DNA from: Osedax fenrisi
Lineage: Eukaryota; Annelida; Polychaeta; Sabellida; Siboglinidae
Length of the DNA stretch: 64,000 nt
Reading direction: 5' to 3'
Assembly (NCBI GenBank): GCA_964019155.1
Contig: OZ025243.1
Span: 32,622,028 to 32,686,027 of the forward strand
Shown piece after piece: positions 1-11,129 of this stretch; position 1 is the first letter of the stretch, and each line of letters starts with the position of its first letter. Under the pieces are notes generated by a model. That model was not told the origin of the DNA and made no database searches. It was given only the letters and a program-made list of their open reading frames with translations. A program made the translations under genes and the position numbers.

Positions 1-194
1 ATTTAGCTAGAGTTGAACTTGGATTTAACTGGGATTTAACTCGATTTAACTTGGATTTAACTGGGATTTATCTGGGATTAATCTCGAGTTAAACTTGGAG
101 CTAGCTAGTGTTAATAGTGTTACTAAATTAGCAGGCTAAACACGAATTTAAACTCGAGATAAATCCAAGTTAAACACGAGTATTGAATACTGGG
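1..194. mobile_element. Right end of a CCCAG...CTGGG element (truncated by window edge)
   Basis: The stretch is made of CTTGGATTTAACTCGAG-like repeats and ends in ACACGAGTATTGAATACTGGG. This matches the right terminus of the complete element at 11130-14039 in order and sequence (GAGATAAATCCAAGTTAAAC, then the TIR). The left part lies outside the window. No coding sequence is seen. Confidence 0.75.
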
Positions 195-430
195 TGTGTA
201 AAATATATTTTTTTTTGTTAATGTAGTAATTATTATTAGTTATTATTGTTTTATGTGATTTTGTGTATATTTAATACTAAATAAATTATATATATATATA
301 ATAATAATAATCACATTGGTTCATCATAATAAATGAGAGTGAACCCATGTAGATATAGAAGTTCACTGAACTTATCGAGATATCTACCTATCAGCAAAGG
401 AATGGAAAAAAATAAACATATTAAAGTAAA
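195..430. other. AT-rich spacer, no gene seen
   Basis: Simple AT-rich sequence with short (TA)n and (AAT)n runs. I see no open frame, RNA gene or element end. Confidence 0.5.
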
Positions 431-1500
431 AAATAGAGTAAAATAAAAATAAGTTATAATAAAATAATTAAAATAAGTAAAATAAAATATATAAAATATA
501 AAGTAACATTTTGTAAGGGTTATTAAAACTATTATTCAGATCAGCTCCAATAGTAGTAACATATTTATTAAAATTATTTGAATTTTCAGAATCAGATTTA
601 TTATTATTCATATTAATAGAGTTTGTATCTTTATTCTTAATAACATTATTTATAACTCTCCATATCATAATTTTGGAAGCATTAAGGATAATATTATTAG
701 AAATACTACTTTTTATGTCATTAGTATACTTGGAGATTTGATTATTAATAAATAGTCTGCATAGTGATGATAATAGATATTAGTATATTTTTATATTATG
801 GGAGGTTATGGATATACATAAATATGATACAATGAAGGACCAACTACTGATCCCTGGGGATCATAATATTTCATAGAAGAAGGAGAGTAAAAAGAATTAT
901 ATATTTTTATACTGTTGCTACAATCAGATATGTATGCTATAGGTATATTCCATGCAGATACAGACGGGGCAGTAAAATATCGTAGTCAAGGTTATCGAAA
1001 GAACTCGATATATCCAGCATCACTAGATGACAGCAATTATTAATATCAATATTATAAGTGTTTATATTAATCACGTTTAGTAGTGGTTCTGTTTCTGTGG
1101 AGTCTCATCGATGAACAACTTCATAAGGATGATATTGTATATTATTGATGGTTAAATAAGAGATTAGTTGATGATTAATAACTATATCCAAACTTGTAGT
1201 TAACAATTTGTCGATAATTGAGAAGCGATTAAGAATAGAGAGAAGGTTTTTAAGAATACGAGTAAGTATTGCTTGTTTAATAATAGAGGGGATGATATCG
1301 GAATTTATGAAAACATATATTAGTGGTATAATAATCATCGAATAATAGTTGGTAATATGGTTATAGTTCTTGATTTTTAATATGATGTAGTCTATTAATA
1401 CATGTTGTAGAGAAGAGACATCATACTTTTAATGGATAAATTCTATAATAGATTATAGTAAATCAAGTTTTGGGGTGATAAAAACTTATAAGCCAGCGTG
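430..1500 (-). pseudogene. Decayed LINE reverse transcriptase (CR1-like)
   Basis: Reading the minus strand from high to low coordinates gives the reverse transcriptase blocks in the right order. First comes a finger region near 1105-1340 with ILKN and QLISYLTINN, resembling the TPI-KN and QL-YL-NNI motifs of CR1-like enzymes. Then, near 803-870, comes DPQGSVVGPSLYHIYV, a variant of GVPQGSVLGPLLFNIYI. Then, near 741-771, comes YHHYADYLLI, a variant of the catalytic YADD with the last Asp replaced by Tyr. Stops and frameshifts lie between the blocks, so no active enzyme is encoded. The clade is inferred from motif style only. Confidence 0.7.
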
Positions 1501-2265
1501 AAATATAGTTGATTATCAAAGGAAAGATTGGTTATAACTCAATTATATTATCAAGATATATTTAACATAGGACATTACAAACTTGTAAATCTCACGTTGC
1601 TCAATGAATAAAGCTTTATATAATGAATATGGTAAGGATAGGTATATATTCAAATTGTGGTGGGAAGTAAATCATAAGGTATTAAAATGGAGAGGACTGA
1701 TATCATTTTTGACAGGGCATGTTTATTCCGTAAATTGGATAGTATTGAATTTAATATAAACTATAAATATCATATAATTACTATTCTTAATGGGTCTGTA
1801 TTTAAACAGTGATTTATGATTAGGAATAATAATAAATTAAGTTTTGAAGGAGGTAAGGAAATTTTCGGAATGTACCATAAGTCAAGAAAGATTACTCACA
1901 TGGAGTTGAGAATGGAGGAAACTGGAAAATATGATATCAATAATATTACTATTCATATCAGTAATTTACATGTTGTGATATGGATATTGAGTTTATTAAA
2001 TTAGTTAACATAATATGTAGATTTGAGGTGTCATTAAAGTGAAAGTTGAAATTATCATCGATAATAGGATAGTGTATGGGTGAACTTATGAGATATGTTC
2101 AATATCATTAAACTAATTCAGAAAATAAACGAGTTATGGTTTAGGCGGTCCATAAATGATTATGAATTATATAGATGTGTGTTGTTGGGAGAATTATATA
2201 AATATTAATTCAGATTTGGAGAAACTATGTGTTGAGGATATCCATGGTAAAGGTAGAGAAGCTAT
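1501..2265. other. Unassigned AT-rich sequence, possibly 5' LINE remnant
   Basis: The segment lies directly upstream of the minus-strand reverse transcriptase remnant, where a LINE endonuclease would be expected, but I could not recognise its motifs. A plus-strand open frame at 1816-2004 has no recognisable similarity and is probably chance. Confidence 0.3.
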
Positions 2266-2425
2266 ATAATAATAATAATAATAATATTTATTTATTGAAA
2301 TCTCTTATATATATTGAATACAATACAAATAGCGGATACATATGGACCCCTCAAGCAGTCATAGACTTGCACATGCTATTACGATGAAGCCAACCTCACC
2401 ACCACGACCTTATATTATTGGCGAT
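2266..2425 (-). mobile_element. LINE 3' end with (ATT)n tail
   Basis: On the minus strand a comparatively GC-rich 3' UTR (GGTGGTGAGGTTGGCTTCAT, then GACTGCTTGAGGGGTCC) runs into TTTCAATAAATAAATATT and a pure trinucleotide tail at about 2266-2285. A UTR ending in a short microsatellite is the normal 3' end of several non-LTR families. It lies upstream of the reverse transcriptase fragment at 430-1500 in the same orientation, so it is a separate insertion. Sequence at 2426-2700 may be its decayed coding part, but I could not confirm that. Confidence 0.6.
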
Positions 2426-3300
2426 GATAGTAAGGTAAATGAAAAAGTGTAAATATATCGGAATCATCTTGAGATATGAAATTCTATTTTCTGAAATATT
2501 TCATATCGCGTTAGTTAAATTACAATATGAGTTGAATTCAGTGAGTGACAAAATTGGGAGAATTATTGAAGTTGAATTGTTACAATTATAAGATGGGGTT
2601 GACTTTACAGATTTTGTAGATAATGTGTAAATTATACCATTTAATGAGGTCACTTTCTGGATAATAAACCGATGACTATTTAAATGTGTATTTAGTATGA
2701 TAAAATTCCAAGGAATTAATGAGTTTAATTAAAAATTACAGCTTGTAAAATTAGTTTTAAACATATAAATAAATAATTTAATTAATTAATTAAAAATATA
2801 TACTGATAATAAAATGTGATATGTTTAAACATAATATATTATTATAATAAATTAATATTAACTATAATAAATTAATATTTTATATTTGATTACATATATT
2901 ATAAAATGTAATTATAAATAATATATACAAATATTTATATAATTCATATTATTAGAATCTAGTGGAAATACTAATAAACGAATATTTACAAATGATGATG
3001 ATAATAAAGACTTATTAAATGTTTATATAAAATATATATATTTTAATATAGTAAATACACACACATATGTACTACGTACATTGTACATACAACATTCATA
3101 CACATGTGTATGAATGTGTGCACATACATACCATCGATATAAAGAAACTTTCTATATATCGATGATACACACCTGTAGTCGTACACACATAATTATTATT
3201 AATTTATAGACAGGTGATGTAAAGAAAAGTAAATTTGATAGTTAGTATATTATATCAACATATGAATTATCAATATTTTCTAATATATAACCTAATTATT
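2426..3300. other. AT-rich sequence with a 26-bp perfect palindrome
   Basis: No gene is seen. At 3092-3117 there is a perfect palindrome, ACATTCATACACA followed by its reverse complement. A second imperfect hairpin, ATCGATATA...TATATCGAT, follows at about 3133-3167. The surrounding ACATACATACA-like sequence may have helped form them. Confidence 0.5.
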
Positions 3301-4065
3301 TAGTTAGATGAAAATTATATTAAGAATATAATATTCCTACAAATATTATATTAACATTAAACTAAATAATAAATGTTTAACTATATATTTAATAGGATAC
3401 TTTGATAACGATATAATGTATGCAAACTAAATAATGTTTATATTGTAGGAATTCCTATACATTTATAAATATATATTGAAATTATTCGATTTTAATATTA
3501 ACGATATAATATATGCAAACTAAATAATGTTTATATTGTAGGAATTCTTATACATTTATAAATATATATTAAAATTATTCGATTTAAATATTAAATTATA
3601 TTTGGTATATATAAGGATATTATATATATAATTTGAATTATGATGAAGAGTAACGCTTTATTAGAAATACATTATCGCCCTTATTAAGAAATTCATTTTT
3701 ACAATTAAAAGTTTGAATTTCATTTAAAAATAATGTTGATATTATCACTTTTTTATATATATTAAACATATCATTTCTATTTAAAGTATTAACAATCCAT
3801 GTATTGTTATTTTATACTAATCGTTATAATCTATATTTACTTATTTTAAATAATATTTATGGATTTTATGAAATAATAATATATATTATTATTTTAAAAT
3901 ATGTTATAATATACAATAAACTACATTACTATAGATATAGTGCACGATTTATCATATACGAATGATAATAAACTTATGGTTATTATTTATATATATATAT
4001 ATTTAATGTATACATATGGTATACATATATTATACATAATATAAATTCATATTATAATTTAATTA
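3300..4065 (+). repeat. Partial copy of the large dispersed repeat, with a 92-bp tandem duplication
   Basis: Landmarks GAGTAACGCTT (about 3650) and GCACGATTTATCATATACGA (about 3942) recur in the same order at about 21353 and 21555 inside the repeat copy at 20545-22980. Within this copy a 92-bp unit containing GCAAACTAAATAATGTTTA is present twice in direct repeat (3408-3499 and 3501-3593) with few differences. Confidence 0.6.
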
Positions 4066-4282
4066 TGTTATAATTTCACTAATAATAGATTAATATTAAA
4101 CATTGATAAAACAAAAGTGCTACCTTATAAATATGTCAATATTATTAATAGTATATCAATTAATTCAACTATAATATGCATAGTATCAAGTTATACTTTT
4201 CTTGGAGTTATTTTATATATAATTAAAATTGTAATAAACATATAATACAAATACAATTAAAGTTATCACATGTTATATATAT

Positions 4283-4318
4283 ATTAAGAAAGCTGAGCTA
4301 TTTACCAATATATATATA

Positions 4319-4360
<42 letters not shown>

Positions 4361-4377
4361 TAAATAGCTCAGCTTTC

Positions 4378-4382
<5 letters not shown>
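4283..4382. repeat. Perfect inverted repeat interrupting a LINE
   Basis: ATTAAGAAAGCTGAGCTATT and the bases following it (4283-4309) are exactly reverse-complemented at 4356-4382: 27-bp arms around a 46-bp (TA)-rich centre. The left arm is LINE coding sequence (LRKLSYLPI). The right arm is its inverted copy, after which the LINE frame resumes beyond a second (TA)n tract. Confidence 0.9.

Positions 4383-4448
<66 letters not shown>
4382..4448. repeat. (TA)n microsatellite
   Basis: An almost pure TA dinucleotide tract of about 67 bp follows the right arm of the palindrome and separates it from the continuation of the LINE. Confidence 0.95.
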
Positions 4449-4452
<4 letters not shown>

Positions 4453-5459
4453 GCCTCTTTACATTTCTTTGTTTTTGCCTCATATCGTGTATTGTTTAGA
4501 AATTTGGGGAAATAATTATAATAATAAACTTCAATGTATTTTAACTCTAAAAAAAGGCTATTTTAATTGTAAATAAAACTCGCCTTAAAATTGTCAATAA
4601 TATTTTTATTTTGACTAATACTAACAATTTATTATTATGTTCTAATATATTAATATTTAAAGATTTATTTTGAAGATTTTTAAGATGGTATAGATGCCCA
4701 ATGTACATTTAAAGAAATTCCCAAGTAGAATATAATTATTATTTCTTAGATATACAATTACTATTTCATAATTTCAAATTACCTTATATAAAATCAAGCC
4801 GTAATCATAAATAATTATTATTTAAAGGCCCTAGATCATTAAATAATTTATGTCTAAATACATTATTATTTAAAAGCCCTAAATCATGGAATAAATTATG
4901 TCTAAATAAATTATTATTTACAAAAATGTATATAAAAAACTTTAAAAAAATATTAAAAAAACATCTTTTATCAAAATATGAAAATCAATTAAACAATAGA
5001 TTATCTAATTTTATTATTTTGTACGGGTATAATCAAAACTTCCGCTTGTTTATTTTAGTTTATATTTTTTTCATTTGTATTGTTTAGCTATACTATTCCT
5101 TTTATAGTTTGGCATTTATAATTCACTTGTTATCTTGATTATTAATATTTACATTATTTTACTCATGACAATCTAACTTATCTAGCATATGATGATTGTG
5201 AAACTTATTGCAAAAAAACAAATACATTTGTTTATTAACTTCTCCATTATTTCATAATTTACAAAATGAAATAATAAACTGATTTATTTATTTATTATTT
5301 GATTATTATAAGTTTATGAATATAATATAGGAAATATGAAATATTAAATTAATATATATATATATATATATATGTTAAATATAATATTATTTCTTAAAGT
5401 AATTGTATTTTATTAGAAAAAGAAGTCATATATTAGTCATATATATATATATAAACTTA

Positions 5460-6090
5460 ATTTACTTTATTCACTTGACTCGCGAATTATAGGGGAAATC
5501 AATGATCTGGCTATAATATAATGGCATCGCTATTCGTTGCGGACGTGTGGCTTAATTTTAAGTCATCTTGCTCCATTCTTTGATATAATCAATCTATTTT
5601 CTTCTGGGTCTACCAAATTTGTGATTACCCACATATATTCCTTGGTGGATTGTTTTGCTGAGGTTGTCATGTCTAATTGTATGACCATATAATTTTAGTT
5701 TTCTTCGACGGATGGACTTTAATATTGGTTCATATGTACTAATTTAACTTATCATAATATCTTTTATATACACGGTTGTCTTCATTTCTTTGTATGATAT
5801 TCCAAAAAGTTTTCTGTGAGATTTGTTTTCGAAACCTGTATTTTTTTAATTAAAAGAGCACTTATAGCCCAAGATTCCACCATAAGTTAGAATAGACAAT
5901 ATTAGAGAGTTATATATATTATATTTTATCTTGAAACGGTTATATTTGCTATTCCAGATTGTAGTTAGCCTTATAATAGACGATATAGATTGAGATAACA
6001 TTTTAATCTCAGAGTCGATTTAGCCATCTTTTGTAATTGTAGCACCGATATATTTAAACTGGTATACATTCTGGTCTACATTTTAAAAAT
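5460..6090 (-). mobile_element. LINE 3' fragment, same family as 28524-30115
   Basis: It matches 28524-29160 over most of its length (GACTCGCGAA, CATTCGTTGCGG, GGTCTACCA, GCACTTATAG, TATACATTCTGGTCTACATT in the same order). On the minus strand it reads toward a tail ending in GTGAATAAAGTAAATT at about 5460. The copy at 28.5 kb continues upstream into recognisable reverse transcriptase; this one is cut off before it. Confidence 0.7.
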
Positions 6091-6179
6091 ATAACATTTT
6101 GGTTATAACCGAAATATAGTTGCATGATTTCAATAAATACATTGATAAATATAATTGTACACATATAATTCGAAAATAT

Positions 6180-8115
6180 ATATCTATAATAAATATAAAT
6201 ATAGGAGGTGGTGTTTTTATATATGCAAGAACATTTGAATTTTAATACATTATATATTTAACTTATTAAATTCCTTATATTTTAAACATAATCAGTATAT
6301 ATATGTTTATTGGTATTAAATAAACATATTATAATCAGTGAGATATATAAATCTCCGAATTATGATATAAAACGTTTTAGTGATTTTATTTAAAATAATT
6401 GTATTGTTTTTTCAGTCTCGGGTGATTTAGGTTTAGTTGTTGATTTTTATGTTAATATTTTAATCACAAATAGTAATAATTATTATTTCATTAATAATTT
6501 TGATGTCAGCATGGATAATTTTCCACTAGTAACTAGGCCTACTAGATATGGCAATAGTAGAAATACACTTATTGATAACATTTAGTGTATTGTAACAGAT
6601 AAACCATAAAATAATGGAATTATATTTAGTGATATCAATTTTTGTAATTTATGACATATCAAATATAAATAATAATTATTATTACATTTATCTGAAAAAT
6701 ATATTATTAAAATAAAACAAATAATAATAAAAATAATATACATAGACAATTATTAATAATTAATTATTAATTAATCCTAATTTAGGTAAAACAATTATAA
6801 TAAATATAATTCTGGGAATTCTAATAAATTATATAGTAATATATGTGTTAACTTATCTGAAGAAATATCTGCACCATATCTAGATAATTGTATTTATAAA
6901 ACTATGCCAGGTAATAATACAAAATTCATTATTTTTGTTCACAAATTTTAATTTATGAAATTTTGATTGATGTTAGAAATTCAAAAAATAAAAATATTGA
7001 TTCAGTTATTCCTCTTTTGAAATCTGGAGACATATAATTAACTGAGAATTATACACATATCCTGCTAAAAAATTTCAACAATATTTGAGAAACTAATCGA
7101 AATAATGATTTCACATATTTTAAATAAATGCAATATATTAAATGATAATTAATATAATTTCAAAAAGAATTTGTCTACATATGATATATTATCTGATGTA
7201 TTAGAATCATATTTAGAAAATGTGACAAAATTGTAAAAATGATTAGTATAAAATTGGTTTTTCGAGCTTAGAATTATGTTTTACATAAGAATTGCAATTA
7301 TTATATAAATATATATCTTATAATGGAAATATGTTTCATAGAATATAAGTGATAACTGACCTTAAATATTGTGTTTATCAAATATAGATCCAATAACGTA
7401 GAACAGATTATCACAACAAATTACTAAAATGAATAATTAAAAAAAAAGTAAATTATTTGTGTTTTATATTTTATATTTTGTATTGTGAATTATTTTATTA
7501 TGTGATATATTATTTTACTACCTTATATTAGTATTTATTTTATATATTTTATTTAATGGTTTTATAGCTTTTATTTATATAGTTTTTTTATATTTTTTAA
7601 TTTTTTATCTACAATTTTTAATTTTAGTGTTTTACATTTTATTATTTTAAATACATGATAAGATTGTTAGTGGTTTTTTTTAAGTTTCATTTTTGTACTT
7701 CTTATTAAATTGTACATATTTTATATATCTTACTCACTAACATATTACATTTTATTTAACATTCTATCAGTATTATTATATTTCCAGTAAATCTAATTTT
7801 TATTTAAATATATAATATATGATATTCTCGAGTACTTTGTATTGATTCATTATGTGGCAGGTATATGGTTCGTATCGGGGACGAGGATATCTTTTTTGTT
7901 AGGGGGATGGTTTCCATTATATTACTCTTAGCGAAATTAAGTTCCTTAAGGACTTTCAAATTATTACTACTAATTATTACAATTCTTTGCGGACTTTTGA
8001 AATGATTTTTAAATAATTTTTTTTTTTTTTTTTATTTGAGAAAAGTATTATTTAATATATAATATTTAATATTCTCTGAAACTTGTAGAGCAAATAAAGA
8101 CTTATAAATGATACA
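6180..8115 (+). pseudogene. LINE with endonuclease and reverse transcriptase remnants
   Basis: Plus-strand reading gives FPLVTRPTRYGNSRNTLIDNI at about 6522-6584, matching the PTR--N---TLIDNI motif at the end of LINE endonuclease domains. Next come VIPLLKSGD, LTENY, and an ILN..N-FQKNLSTYD-like segment (about 7000-7200) of the first reverse transcriptase blocks. Downstream sequence is badly decayed. A relatively GC-rich 3' UTR lies at about 7840-7990, and the element may end with GCAAATAAAG at about 8086. I did not find the catalytic YADD, so part of the element is deleted or unreadable. Confidence 0.55.
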
Positions 8116-8404
8116 ATTTGATGGTTTAGTACAAGACCTATTTTGTAAAAAAAAAAAATGAGTAAAAAATGGCCTAAATAATAGCAAAATACTCATATTT
8201 TAAACTTATAATATTATATCTATAAGTGTATACTTTAAAAAAAATTTAAATGCAGTGCTATATACGATCTATTATTTAATATCATGACAACTAGCGACAT
8301 CTATAATTAACGTATTGATATCAAATGAACGCATTACATTGGCTGTAAAATTCGAATTATAAACAAAGTAATTGAGATTGCGTCATTAATTATTTTATTT
8401 CAAA

Positions 8405-8500
8405 ATGCCAAGACGTAGTAGAAAATCGATCACCGGACAACTTAACCGTACTAAAACTTCATATGATGATATATTACAAGACCATGTTAGTAATAAATAA
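8405..8500 (+). CDS. Possible first exon of a small split gene
   Basis: ATG in a good context (TTCAAAATGC) opens MPRRSRKSITGQLNRTKTS and continues YDDILQDH, then VSNK and stop. A GTTAGT 5' splice site at 8486 falls exactly after the codon for H27, so an exon of 81 bp in phase 0 is possible. The upstream 170 bp is less AT-rich than its surroundings and holds ATTGGCTG, a reversed CCAAT-like box, about 60 bases before the ATG. The basic N-terminus is not recognised. Joined to the open frame starting at 9081 in phase 0, it would give a 61-residue protein. It could equally be the 5' piece of a decayed hAT-type transposon, given the exon at 9081. Confidence 0.3.
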   Translation: MPRRSRKSITGQLNRTKTSYDDILQDHVSNK

Positions 8501-8514
8501 TATATAAATCATAT

Positions 8515-9070
8515 AAATCATCACGATATAATGAAAATATGTATTATAGAATTAAAAACTAGTAAATATTGTTTATTTTATAAATTGTATTTTCATTTTC
8601 TACATGTCAAATACATATACTAGTAATTATCTAATTATATTATTGTATTGTAATCACAACATATAATATATATTAGAAACGTAACATACATAATATATAA
8701 ATCATAATGATTATGTATTATATAATTAAAAACGAGTAAATATTATTTATTTTATAAATTTATTTTCATTTTCTACATGTCAAATAAATATACAAGTAAT
8801 TATCTAATTATCTTATTTTATTGTAATCACATCATATATTATATATTAGAAAAATAACATACATTATATATAAAATTATACATAATATATAAATCATCAC
8901 AATATTATGATTATTTATCAAATTCAATACTATATATTGTTTATTTTATAAATTTATTTTCATTTTCTACATGTCAAATAAATATACAAGTAATTATCAT
9001 ATTTTATTGTAATCACATCATATATTATATATTAGAAAATAACATACATAATATTTAAATCATAATGATT
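8515..9070. repeat. Three tandem copies (about 175-195 bp) in the presumed intron
   Basis: Each copy contains TTTTCATTTTCTACATGTCA, GTAATTATC, and TGTAATCACA followed by TATATTAGAAA. Starts are near 8518, 8703 and 8898. They fill almost all of the interval between the putative donor at 8486 and the acceptor at 9080. Confidence 0.8.
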
Positions 9071-9080
9071 CTATCTTTAG

Positions 9081-9223
9081 GTACTTCAGCTGTGGAAAGA
9101 ACATATACTCAATTTAGAGACAATTCAAGACTCAACAATTCAAGAAAAAAGAAACTATTATATACTGTTTATATATTGTACATAAATAAATATGATAAAA
9201 AAACTTATTTTCTTGTAAAATAA
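9081..9223 (+). CDS. Terminal exon-like sequence, hAT transposase C-terminus-like
   Basis: TTCTATCTTTAG at 9069-9080 is a good acceptor. From 9083 the frame reads TSAVERTYTQFRDNSRL, then NNSRKKKLLYTVYILYINKY, to a stop at 9221-9223. The pattern (T)SA-VER--S, then RL, then a hydrophobic helix resembles the C-terminal dimerisation region of hAT-family transposases. A second frame from 9081 is also open to 9185 (VLQLWKEHILNLETIQDSTI and 14 more residues), and this is the one in phase with the exon at 8405. I cannot decide between them. If the hAT reading is right, the catalytic core is missing and the locus is an internally deleted element. Confidence 0.35.
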
Positions 9224-9690
9224 ATGTCATAAATATAGTTTATTATGTGTAATTGGTAATATAATTTAATATAAATATTATTAGAATAACTTATGAGTAT
9301 ATTATTGTGGTATTCTGTTATATTATAATACTAGAAATATATTACTTAGTTTATATATTGTACATAAATAAATATGATAAAAAAATATTTTCTTGTAAAA
9401 TAAATATAGTTTATTATGTGTAATTGGTAATATAATTTAATATAAATATTATTAGAATAACTTATGAGTATATTAGTGTGGTATTCTGTTATATTATAAT
9501 ATTAGAAATAAATAAATATACTAAAAAAAATAATTTTATTGTAAATTTTTTTTTTTTAAATGTCATAAATATTAGTTTATTATGTGTAATTATTGGTAAT
9601 ATAATATAAATATTATAATAATAACTCTATGGATATATTAGTGTGGTATTCTATAATAGTATAATGCTATAAATGTTGTCATGGTAGAAA
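9160..9690. repeat. Three tandem copies (about 160-185 bp) downstream of the exon
   Basis: TAAATAAATATGATAAAAAA, TTTTATTGTAAA or TTTTCTTGTAAA, TAGTTTATTATGTGTAATTG and GTGGTATTCT recur in the same order three times, starting near 9180, 9365 and 9510. The first copy overlaps the end of the exon at 9081-9223, so the amplification includes its last codons. Confidence 0.75.
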
Positions 9691-9774
9691 TAATAAACAA
9701 ATATTACCATAAAATTAAAAATAAATCTAGTCAAACTTTAAACTTGATTTACTCAGAATATTGAATTTAATTAA

Positions 9775-10105
9775 TTTTGAATCTTAGAAATTTTTCAGCC
9801 CTCTCAATAATTATCCAAACTTGATGAATTTTTTCAGGTTTCTTCATTATTATATGTATAATAAAACTTGCTTAAAAGAAATGTAATAGACATAGTGTAA
9901 CATATACAAAATTATAAAAATAAAAAATAAAAAATTTAATTTAGCATCATATTTTGTCTTAAAATATTTTGGGTTTTCAGTGAACCATTTTTTTTTTAAA
10001 TAAGCAAGTTTTATTAACATTATATTGGTTAACAATATGCAATTTACATAATTGAAATCGGATCAAAACCCTAGGTGCTGAAAAAATTTTAAAATTGGTT
10101 AAAAT
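9775..10105. mobile_element. Foldback MITE-like inverted repeat
   Basis: Two nested inverted repeats are seen. AAATTTTTCAGC at about 9788 pairs with GCTGAAAAAATTT at about 10077, and AATAAAACTTGCTTA at about 9859 pairs with TAAGCAAGTTTTATT at about 10000. The interior has no plausible frame. A target duplication could not be defined, so mobility is inferred from the inverted structure alone. Confidence 0.35.
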
Positions 10106-10477
10106 ACATTAAAAAAAATATCTCCTATCTTAATACATTGTATACTCAAAAGGCCGCGAACCCCCTTAAGGCATTGGATATATAAACCCCAAATCCTCCA
10201 AGTTGATATACCTTTATCGACTTTCATTTGAAATCGGTATAGAGTATTCGAGGTAAATTTTGATGACTATTTGTATTACTGATATTCTGGATAGAAATAT
10301 TATGATCAAATATTTGTTTAAAATTATTTTAATTTTATATTTAATTCCCACTCCCTCACCACCAAAAATCACACTGAGTGAACGATTTTATAAGCTTATA
10401 TTTGTCGTTCATTCAGGCTTATGTCTACAATCTGATTATTATTATTATTAAATATATATATATAATATGTTAAAACT
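10106..10477. other. Spacer, no gene seen
   Basis: AT-rich with one less biased segment at 10140-10260 (GGCCGCGAACCCCCTTAAGG). A plus-strand open frame at 10260-10451 has no recognisable similarity. Confidence 0.4.
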
Positions 10478-10745
10478 GCCTGTGTGGTTCAATGGCTAAG
10501 GTGTCAGATACACAAGTAGTAGGAAACGGGTTCGAACCTCTTCCGGACCATTCATTAATTTTATAAAATGGGTCTTAAAATATTATTTAGAAGTAATCTT
10601 ATATAATTGTGTATAAATAAATATTCGGCTCTCGTTAAAACCACGGATGCCTTAATATGAGGGCGTATTCGAAATAAGAACCATATATGGTTATATGTGA
10701 ACACTTTATCTAAGTTCCTGGATAGAATGAAAAGACTTCACTAAA
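10478..10745 (+). mobile_element. tRNA-derived SINE
   Basis: Positions 10478-10550 (73 nt) look like a degraded tRNA: an A-box-like TGGTTCAATGGCTAAGGTG, a B box GGGTTCGAACC, and an end in CCGGACCA. The arms pair poorly, so it is not a functional tRNA. A spacer follows, then a conserved body at about 10625-10745 beginning TCGGCTCTCGTTAAAACCA and ending CACTAAATAAA with an AAT-rich tail. The body recurs inverted at 20395-20540. Polymerase III boxes plus a conserved body and A-rich tail fit a SINE. Linking head and body into one unit is inferred from adjacency in this single copy. Confidence 0.6.
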
Positions 10746-11010
10746 TAAAAATAATAATAACAATGTATTAATAATAAGTAATTATTATTGATTTAATGAT
10801 TGTATGGTATATTCGGAATAATAGTATTAATATTTATTTTATTTTACTATATTGAATAAATGAATTAAAACGTTATGTTATTATCTATTTTATATTGCAC
10901 TATTGAAATTGTTATGATATTTAAGGATATATATATAATTATAATTATCTTTATAATAGTTTGCTTGTAAATTTACCAAATTTCAAATCATTAATTTTCT
11001 ATTAATAATA

Positions 11011-11050
<40 letters not shown>

Positions 11051-11129
11051 TTATATATTATTATTAATATAAAATTAAACCAAATTGCAAATCATTAATT
11101 TTCTATTCTATGGTAAATTGATGATGATA
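10746..11129. other. AT-rich spacer with (TA)n
   Basis: Simple AT-rich sequence with a (TA)n run at about 11020-11046. AAATCATTAATTTTCTATT occurs twice, at about 10985 and 11087, flanking the TA tract. No gene is seen. Confidence 0.5.

Larger units (their letters stand above)
4072..5300 (+). pseudogene. LINE reverse transcriptase C-terminal half and 3' UTR
   Basis: Plus-strand fragments follow LINE order. NNRLILNIDKTKVL and then INSTIICIVSSYTFLGVIL (4072-4210) match the segment after the catalytic YADD. KLSYLPI is next, followed by LFLPHIVYCLEIWGNNYNNKL (about 4455-4535), matching the PHL-YC-E-WGN motif. A C-terminal tail FKSPKSWNKLC...FKKILKKHLL lies at about 4820-4965. The 3' UTR ends in AATAAACTGATTTATTTATT at about 5272-5300. 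Stops are frequent, and a palindrome with long (TA)n tracts interrupts the frame at 4283-4450. In the C-terminal tail a stretch of about 50 bp is duplicated, so the sequence reads FKGPRSLNNLC and then FKSPKSWNKLC. Confidence 0.75.

Noticed and set aside
10478..10550. Functional tRNA gene
   Set aside because: The B box is good, but acceptor, D and anticodon stems pair poorly and a SINE-like body follows, so it is treated as a SINE head.
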